Below are positions 4,986 through 8,819 of a DNA stretch of 8,819 nucleotides, in pieces. The notes beneath the pieces were generated by a model. The model saw only the letters and a list, made by a program, of their open reading frames with translations. It did not search any database and was not told where the DNA came from. This DNA comes from Candidatus Sulfopaludibacter sp. SbA3 (GTDB lineage Bacteria; Acidobacteriota; Terriglobia; Bryobacterales; Bryobacteraceae), in NCBI GenBank assembly GCA_945900935.1, contig CAMDKT010000220.1:1-8819 (forward strand). Direction: 5' to 3'. Made by a program: the position numbers and the translations under genes. Position 1 is the first letter of the stretch. Each line of letters opens with the position of its first letter.

Positions 4986-6790
4986 CTGCCCGTCGTTCCG
5001 ATGACGATTTCCACACGACGGTTCTTCGCGCGGCCCTCGTCAGTCGAATTCGGCGCTACCGGATTCTGCTGCCCATGAGCTAAAATGCGAACCCGGCCTT
5101 CGGGGAAGTTCAACGCCGATTGCCCTTCCAGCCACTGCTTAACAGCAAACGCCCGCGACTCGCTTAACTGCATATTGGAGTTCGCGTCGCCCACCGAATC
5201 GGTGTGGCCATGGATCTCAACAGCCGTCGAACCGGCCACCAGCAAGCCCTTCATCATCTGGTCCAAATCGCCTTTCGCCGACGCGCTGAATGTGTTTTTG
5301 CCGGTGTCGAATGTAATGTTCCAGGCCTTGCGGCTAACGACGCTCGTCAGCTTCTCGCTCGATGAGAACGTCGGCACGGTCGCCGGCGCCATGGCCCCAG
5401 AACGCGACGCCACCGCCGCAATATAAGAGGTGTCCAGAATGGCAGCCACCGGATAATAGCTTGGCACCAGATCCGGATATTGCTTCACGACAATGTCGCC
5501 GAACACGGTATAAGTCGCCGCGAACAAATTGGCCGCGCCTTTCGCCATTCCGAACAGCATCAGGTTGTCCGCCAGATTGTTGACGATCGATCCGCCCAGC
5601 TCCACTTGCAGGCCCTGTTTATCGGGTTCCACGACGCCGTTATAGTAGCGCTCCCAGTAGTTATAGTCGGCGCTGGCTTCGTGATAAACAGCAGAGGAAA
5701 CCTGGGCCGCGTGCTTCAACGCCGCCGGGTGCGCTTTCACTTGATCGCCGCCGTCGAACGTCGCCTTCAGCATGCCTTCCACCGTCGAACGGTTATCCTG
5801 CATCCAGCGATCGATGCCGATAATCGCGTGCGGCATCTGGCTCGAATATTCCTTCGTCGAAACGATGGAAATCAGTCCACCCTTCTTCTTCGCCACGTTC
5901 ACATCGCCCGGCGTCCAAGTCACCACGCCGTTCACGCAGACGTTCTTCGTCTCGCCCGTTTTCTTGCCTTTATCGACAACGGCGCGCTTCTCGCAGTAGC
6001 CCGAAATATATTTTTCACCAGCGTCAATATAGTCGCTCGCCGCCACCCAATTCAAACACTTCGGGTCGTACGTCTTCTCATCCGGGTTGTTGCACAGCCC
6101 GTTGTCGCCAAGCCACTTCTGGGCGATGTTCCAATCGCCATCGCGCAAGTAGCCGGCCACCAATCCGCCTCGCGAAGCCGCCGGGTTCTGCTTCCACGCC
6201 GGCGGTCCCATAAACTTATCTTCCCCGCGTGAGTACCCGGCCGAACCAACAACCTTTGCCGTGTAATCCGGGCCGAGTTTCTTCAACGTGTCATTCAGAC
6301 CCTTCAAAAACGTCGCCGCGCCGTCGCCCATAATGGCCACAAAGTGCGCGCCCTTTGAAGGATTCTTGTTGCCATTCTTCAACTCGGTGGCGAAGGAGAC
6401 CATCGCCTCCTGCATCTTGCTCGAGTCGTCCTCGCGGATGTAGCGAAGGTTCACACCCTCCTTGCACATCAGGCTGCCGTCGCTCGATTGCGGCCCGCCT
6501 GTGGCGAACATCATCCCCATTTGCGCGTTCCACGCCCAATGGTAAAAGCGCACTTCGTTCTTGTCGTCGCAGCCGCGCTTGGACCCCGGCAGGCTCGTCG
6601 CCGCCACGTTGGAGGAAGACGACGGCGACGCCGTCGGCAAATCGATAGCACCAATCTCCGTCGACGACCGGATCTTTGCGCTCGGGATCAGCTTATCCAG
6701 CAGCCCGTACTCCTTCAACGCGTAGCCAACGATGCCCGCGCCGAGAGCAAAAATCAGTACCCAACCGCCTTTTTGAATCTGTACAGCCAT
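4982..6790 (-). CDS. Membrane-anchored ABC substrate-binding protein fused to a C-terminal OmpA-like peptidoglycan-binding domain
   Basis: The 602-residue protein has three parts. Residues 9-25 are an N-terminal membrane anchor with no lipobox and no obvious cleavage site, followed by a Ser/Pro/Ala-rich linker (about 42-72). Residues about 78-460 look like a periplasmic substrate-binding domain of the NitT/TauT or phosphate type. Residues about 488-598 are an OmpA-like domain with GHTDSVGD (528-535), LSESRA (542-547) and NRRVEI (590-595). Asp531 and Arg546 have the 15-residue spacing of the diaminopimelate-binding Asp and Arg of OmpA. Six cysteines (74, 109, 233, 245, 266, 285) all lie in the binding part and could form disulfides. 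A strong SD, AAGGAGA (6805-6799), lies 8 nt before the ATG and overlaps the pspA stop. The protein would deliver substrate to the permease while tied to both inner membrane and cell wall. The substrate is unknown. Confidence 0.9.
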   Translation of the reverse strand: MAVQIQKGGWVLIFALGAGIVGYALKEYGLLDKLIPSAKIRSSTEIGAIDLPTASPSSSSNVAATSLPGSKRGCDDKNEVRFYHWAWNAQMGMMFATGGPQSSDGSLMCKEGVNLRYIREDDSSKMQEAMVSFATELKNGNKNPSKGAHFVAIMGDGAATFLKGLNDTLKKLGPDYTAKVVGSAGYSRGEDKFMGPPAWKQNPAASRGGLVAGYLRDGDWNIAQKWLGDNGLCNNPDEKTYDPKCLNWVAASDYIDAGEKYISGYCEKRAVVDKGKKTGETKNVCVNGVVTWTPGDVNVAKKKGGLISIVSTKEYSSQMPHAIIGIDRWMQDNRSTVEGMLKATFDGGDQVKAHPAALKHAAQVSSAVYHEASADYNYWERYYNGVVEPDKQGLQVELGGSIVNNLADNLMLFGMAKGAANLFAATYTVFGDIVVKQYPDLVPSYYPVAAILDTSYIAAVASRSGAMAPATVPTFSSSEKLTSVVSRKAWNITFDTGKNTFSASAKGDLDQMMKGLLVAGSTAVEIHGHTDSVGDANSNMQLSESRAFAVKQWLEGQSALNFPEGRVRILAHGQQNPVAPNSTDEGRAKNRRVEIVIGTTGR

Positions 6791-6804
6791 ATGTCAAATC
6801 TCCT

Positions 6805-7536
6805 TTAAAGGGACTTCTCGGCTTCACGGCCGCCAATCGTTTTCTCGGGAGCGGCGGCGCCCGCCTGCGGCGACACCATGCCCATCTCCACTTTGAACTG
6901 CTTCAACAGTTCGTTCGCCTGCAACTTCTCGGCTTCCTTCTCGATCTCGAATTTCTGCGAGTCCACATTACTCAGCGCCATATCCATCCGGGCTTCGTTG
7001 ACCGCCGTTTGTTCCTCGATCTTCCGCACCATTTCATCGTGCGTCTGGCTCACGCCGCCCACTTCAAATTGTTCCATGGCATCGGCCACCTTGGTCTGCC
7101 ACTGCGAGCGCCGATGGTCACGAATGGCGCTCATAGCCTCGCGCGTCTTGCGATCCTTCTCGCGGAGGAAGGCCTGCTTCACCATCATCGCTTTATCGAA
7201 AGCGGCCTTGGCTCCGCCCAACTGGCCGGAAGTCCTGGCCAGCGCCGATTTTGTATGTTCCAACTGCGAAGCGAACATCGCAGCCATATCGTCCCGGCCC
7301 GCCTGAATCGCCGCCTTTGTCTTTGCCGTTAGATCAGACACCTCGGCCTTGTACTTCGCCTCCTCTTTCTCAAGGAGCGTCGCGTTCGCCTTCACCATGG
7401 CGATCGATTCATTCATCCGCGGAACCTGATCGTTCATATCGCGAATATTCTGTTCCAGGATAATCTCGGGGTTTTCCGCCACCGAAATAAAGAAACCTAT
7501 AAACGACCGAATGACTCGGGAGAGCCTATTGAACAT
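6805..7536 (-). CDS. PspA/IM30 (Vipp1) family protein
   Basis: The 243 residues are almost entirely helical. Residues 1-18 (MFNRLSRVIRSFIGFFIS) form an amphipathic helix like the membrane-binding helix of PspA. AENPEIILEQNIRDMND (20-36) matches the family's characteristic opening (DPE...IQEM). Charged coiled-coil helices follow at about 37-150, and further helices at 163-215, with a short Ala/Pro/Gly tail (221-235). PspA and Vipp1 are ESCRT-III superfamily proteins that bind stressed inner membrane, form rods or rings and protect membrane integrity. The classic partners pspB, pspC and pspF are absent here. Its neighbours are instead an ABC transporter, a membrane coiled-coil protein and an AAA+ ATPase. 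The stop codon lies inside the SD of the next gene. The SD upstream (AAAGG near 7550-7554) is about 13 nt from the ATG, longer than ideal. Confidence 0.88.
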   Translation of the reverse strand: MFNRLSRVIRSFIGFFISVAENPEIILEQNIRDMNDQVPRMNESIAMVKANATLLEKEEAKYKAEVSDLTAKTKAAIQAGRDDMAAMFASQLEHTKSALARTSGQLGGAKAAFDKAMMVKQAFLREKDRKTREAMSAIRDHRRSQWQTKVADAMEQFEVGGVSQTHDEMVRKIEEQTAVNEARMDMALSNVDSQKFEIEKEAEKLQANELLKQFKVEMGMVSPQAGAAAPEKTIGGREAEKSL

Positions 7537-7566
7537 AGCTTTTACGCACCCTTTCCAAACGCTAAT

Positions 7567-8268
7567 TTACGAACCGGGTTTCACTGGCGGCTGCGGGTTC
7601 GCCGCCGTCGATATCGGATTGTCCGTCACGAAATAGGATACGCAATCCGCGATGCGTTGTTCCTCAACCTGTTTCTGTTTCCGCCAGGCGATGAACGATT
7701 CTTTCTGCTTCGACACTTCATCAAGATTAGCTTGCAGCCGCGCCTTCTGCTCCGCGACGTACTTATCGAGATCGGCCTGCACCTTCCGATTCTCCTCCGC
7801 CTTGCGCGCTTCCAGTTCATCGACCGACTTCAACCGCACGCGCTCAAAGGCATCCAGAGCCTGGTCCCGGCGGATCGCGTCCTGGATCACGTCCTGGAGG
7901 TTCACGCCCGCGGCTTCCAACGCCACCATGATCGAGCCTTTCTTCACCTCGGACGGCATCGCTCGGATGTGCTCGCTGTTGAGCATGTCCGAAACTTTCA
8001 GAATGCTGTAGCCGTGCGCGGGTGCCTTAATCTCGGCGGCGCCGTAGATATCGTCGAACGAAGTCAGATTGCCCGACACCGCCATCGCCGCCGCGCGGGT
8101 AAAGTTCGGGGCAGGGGGCGGTGGCGCCATCGCAACGGGCGGCGCTTGCATCTGCGCGGCGATTTGCGCGATGGCGTCGGCCGCGTCACCGGATGGCGGA
8201 AGGTCCGGCGAGGCATCGTTCTCACCTTCGACCGCAACGATGTATTCGTACCACTTCTTGGAGGACAT
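7567..8268 (-). CDS. Unrecognised 233-residue protein with a central folded segment and C-terminal coiled coil
   Basis: I do not recognise a family. The 233 residues begin with a short aromatic patch (KKWYEYIVAVEGE, 4-16), then an Ala/Pro-rich low-complexity linker with a PPPPAP run (42-54). A probably folded region follows (about 65-130: LTSFDDIYGAAEI, GYSILKVSDML, GSIMVALEAAGV). Residues about 135-205 form a long charged helix likely to be a coiled coil. There is no signal peptide or membrane segment, so it is likely cytoplasmic. It has a single cysteine (Cys209). It lies 30 nt upstream of the PspA gene on the same strand and is the first gene of the operon. That position suggests a regulator or PspA partner. 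No good SD precedes the ATG, and an inverted repeat covers the start codon, so the start is less certain than for its neighbours. Confidence 0.75.
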   Translation of the reverse strand: MSSKKWYEYIVAVEGENDASPDLPPSGDAADAIAQIAAQMQAPPVAMAPPPPAPNFTRAAAMAVSGNLTSFDDIYGAAEIKAPAHGYSILKVSDMLNSEHIRAMPSEVKKGSIMVALEAAGVNLQDVIQDAIRRDQALDAFERVRLKSVDELEARKAEENRKVQADLDKYVAEQKARLQANLDEVSKQKESFIAWRKQKQVEEQRIADCVSYFVTDNPISTAANPQPPVKPGS

Positions 8269-8292
8269 AGCTCTAGCTATTGTGCCACGTGG
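8267..8292. promoter_or_regulatory. Two palindromes at the start of the operon, candidate operator
   Basis: ATAGCT (8267-8272) and AGCTAT (8275-8280) form an inverted repeat with a 2-nt centre that overlaps the start codon of the 233-residue protein. Five bases further upstream is a perfect palindrome, CCACGTGG (8285-8292). Together they fill the space between the rpsT terminator-like hairpin and the first operon gene. A dimeric regulator could bind here, or the first repeat could control start-codon access. No clear -35/-10 pair is visible, so the operon promoter is unplaced. Confidence 0.35.
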
Positions 8293-8301
8293 AAATGGAA
8301 G

Positions 8302-8333
8302 CGGCCCGCCATCTCTTTTCGAGCGGCGGGCCG
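8302..8333 (-). terminator. GC-rich terminator-like hairpin after rpsT
   Basis: CGGCCCGCC (8302-8310) and GGCGGGCCG (8325-8333) form a perfect 9-bp stem. The 14 bases between can extend it with an inner CTC/GAG pair. Read on the minus strand the stem is followed by CTTCCATTTCC, which is pyrimidine-rich but lacks a solid T tract. It begins 23 nt after the rpsT stop, so it probably ends or attenuates rpsT transcription. Leaky read-through could feed the downstream operon. Confidence 0.65.
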
Positions 8334-8355
8334 ATTGTGAAATTGGTTCGTGCGA

Positions 8356-8625
8356 TTAAGCGGCTTGCAGCTTGCGAATACGCAACGCAATGCGGCTCTT
8401 GTAGCGCGCGGCGGTGTTCTTCTTGATCACGCCCCACTTGGCGGCGCGGTCAACGATGGAAAAGGTTTGAGGGACAACCGCAGAGGCACCTGTGGCGTCT
8501 TTGGAATCCATCAGGCGACGGAGGGTCTTCAAACCGGTGCGGAGACGGGACCTGCGAGCGTTGTTGATCACAGTTTGGCGTTCGGTCATCCGAACGCGTT
8601 TTTGAGCGGATACATGATTTGCCAT
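8356..8625 (-). CDS. rpsT: 30S ribosomal protein S20
   Basis: The 89-residue, very basic protein has the full S20 pattern. It opens MANHVSAQKRVRMTERQ, has the Arg-rich helix NNARRSRLRTGLKTLRRL (21-38), and carries the conserved block DRAAKWGVIKKNTAARYKSR (59-78) near its end. S20 binds 16S rRNA early in assembly of the small subunit. Length and start match the family. The SD-like AAAGG (8641-8637) is 11 nt before the ATG. A good -35/-10 pair (8643-8672) lies unusually close upstream, and a hairpin follows the gene. In E. coli S20 represses its own translation; nothing here shows whether this occurs. The gene is a normal core gene and marks the right side of the accessory operon. Confidence 0.97.
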   Translation of the reverse strand: MANHVSAQKRVRMTERQTVINNARRSRLRTGLKTLRRLMDSKDATGASAVVPQTFSIVDRAAKWGVIKKNTAARYKSRIALRIRKLQAA

Positions 8626-8642
8626 ACACTAATTCGCCTTTC

Positions 8643-8672
8643 AGGATAGCAGAAAGCGGCGGGCGGGGTCAA
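8643..8672 (-). promoter_or_regulatory. Candidate sigma70-type promoter of rpsT
   Basis: On the minus strand, TTGACC (8672-8667) is followed after 18 nt by TATCCT (8648-8643), close to the -35 and -10 consensus. The predicted start of transcription, near 8636, falls at the edge of the SD-like AAAGG (8641-8637). The transcript would then have a leader of only about 11 nt and might lose its SD. Either the match is fortuitous, initiation is slightly offset, or rpsT has a very short leader. Confidence 0.5.
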
Positions 8673-8675
8673 ATG

Positions 8676-8819
8676 CTATGCTACGCCGCCCTGCGATTCA
8701 GACAGTGGGGGGATGGCCGGCAGCGTTTTCAGGAGCACGGAGTACCGCGCGAGGGAAAATGCGCGGCGATTTGGGTTGTTCGGGTGGTTCGAGTTCAAGA
8801 GTGGACGGCGAGGGGGAGC
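8676..8819 (-). CDS. Possible 3' end of an upstream minus-strand gene (uncertain)
   Basis: A minus-strand frame is open from the right edge for 47 codons to a TAG at 8678-8676, just before the rpsT promoter-like sequence. Its third codon positions are mostly G or C. The peptide (ending LPAIPPLSESQGGVA) matches nothing I know. On the opposite strand, an ATG at 8713 also opens a frame to the edge (MAGSVFRSTEYRARENARRF...), with a G-run ahead. At most one of the two is real and neither is secure. The segment may simply be intergenic. Confidence 0.2.
   Translation of the reverse strand, partial: APPRRPLLNSNHPNNPNRRAFSLARYSVLLKTLPAIPPLSESQGGVA

Noticed and set aside
5480..6232. Plus-strand open frame of 250 codons
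   Set aside because: It lies fully antisense inside the binding-protein/OmpA gene, has no SD, and its product is a His/Arg/Val-rich sequence typical of the reverse strand of a GC-rich gene.
6676..7332. Plus-strand open frame of 218 codons
   Set aside because: It is antisense to the PspA gene and the 5' end of the binding-protein gene, which are both clearly coding. No motif is seen.
7657..8340. Plus-strand open frame of 227 codons
   Set aside because: It is antisense to the 233-residue gene and runs through the rpsT hairpin. Its Arg/His-rich product matches no family I know.
1..8819. CRISPR array, insertion sequence or rRNA gene
   Set aside because: I saw no regularly spaced repeats, no transposase motif and no rRNA-like stretch on either strand.

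Overview
The window looks like a bacterial chromosome segment of fairly high G+C. It is read almost entirely on the minus strand, so gene order runs from the right edge to the left. The S20 gene, the PspA homologue and an inner-membrane transporter paired with a peptidoglycan-binding OmpA-like domain point to a diderm bacterium. Acidobacteriota is my best guess from general resemblance only; no sequence marker here proves it.

Layout from right to left. Positions 8626-8819 hold the rpsT upstream region and possibly the edge of another gene. rpsT (30S protein S20, 8356-8625) has a promoter-like sequence in front and a strong GC hairpin (8302-8333) behind. Seven tightly packed minus-strand genes follow: an unrecognised 233-residue coiled-coil protein (7567-8268); a PspA/IM30 (ESCRT-III-like) protein (6805-7536); a membrane-anchored substrate-binding protein fused to an OmpA-like domain (4982-6790); a NitT/TauT-type ABC permease (4197-4985); its ATPase (3373-4197); a two-transmembrane coiled-coil protein (2465-3367); and an AAA+ ATPase with a degenerate first module (766-2472). 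The last five junctions are 14 bp or less, and three of them overlap, so this is almost certainly one operon.

I read the operon as one envelope machine. The ABC complex spans the inner membrane. Its binding protein is tethered to the membrane at one end and probably to peptidoglycan at the other. PspA coats the inner face of the membrane, and the coiled-coil proteins and AAA+ ATPase could assemble, remodel or regulate it. The transported substrate is unknown. Pairing an ESCRT-III-family protein with an AAA+ ATPase that keeps an aromatic pore-loop residue recalls ESCRT-III/Vps4, but this is inference.

To the left the character changes. Positions 344-765 are non-coding and contain a stretch resembling the D arm and anticodon of tRNA-Leu(UAA), a short direct repeat, a promoter-like sequence and a perfect 9-bp inverted repeat. 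They lead into a partial gene (1-343) of lower G+C with a PD-(D/E)xK nuclease motif of the HSDR_N type. This looks like the edge of a mobile or genomic island next to the conserved operon.
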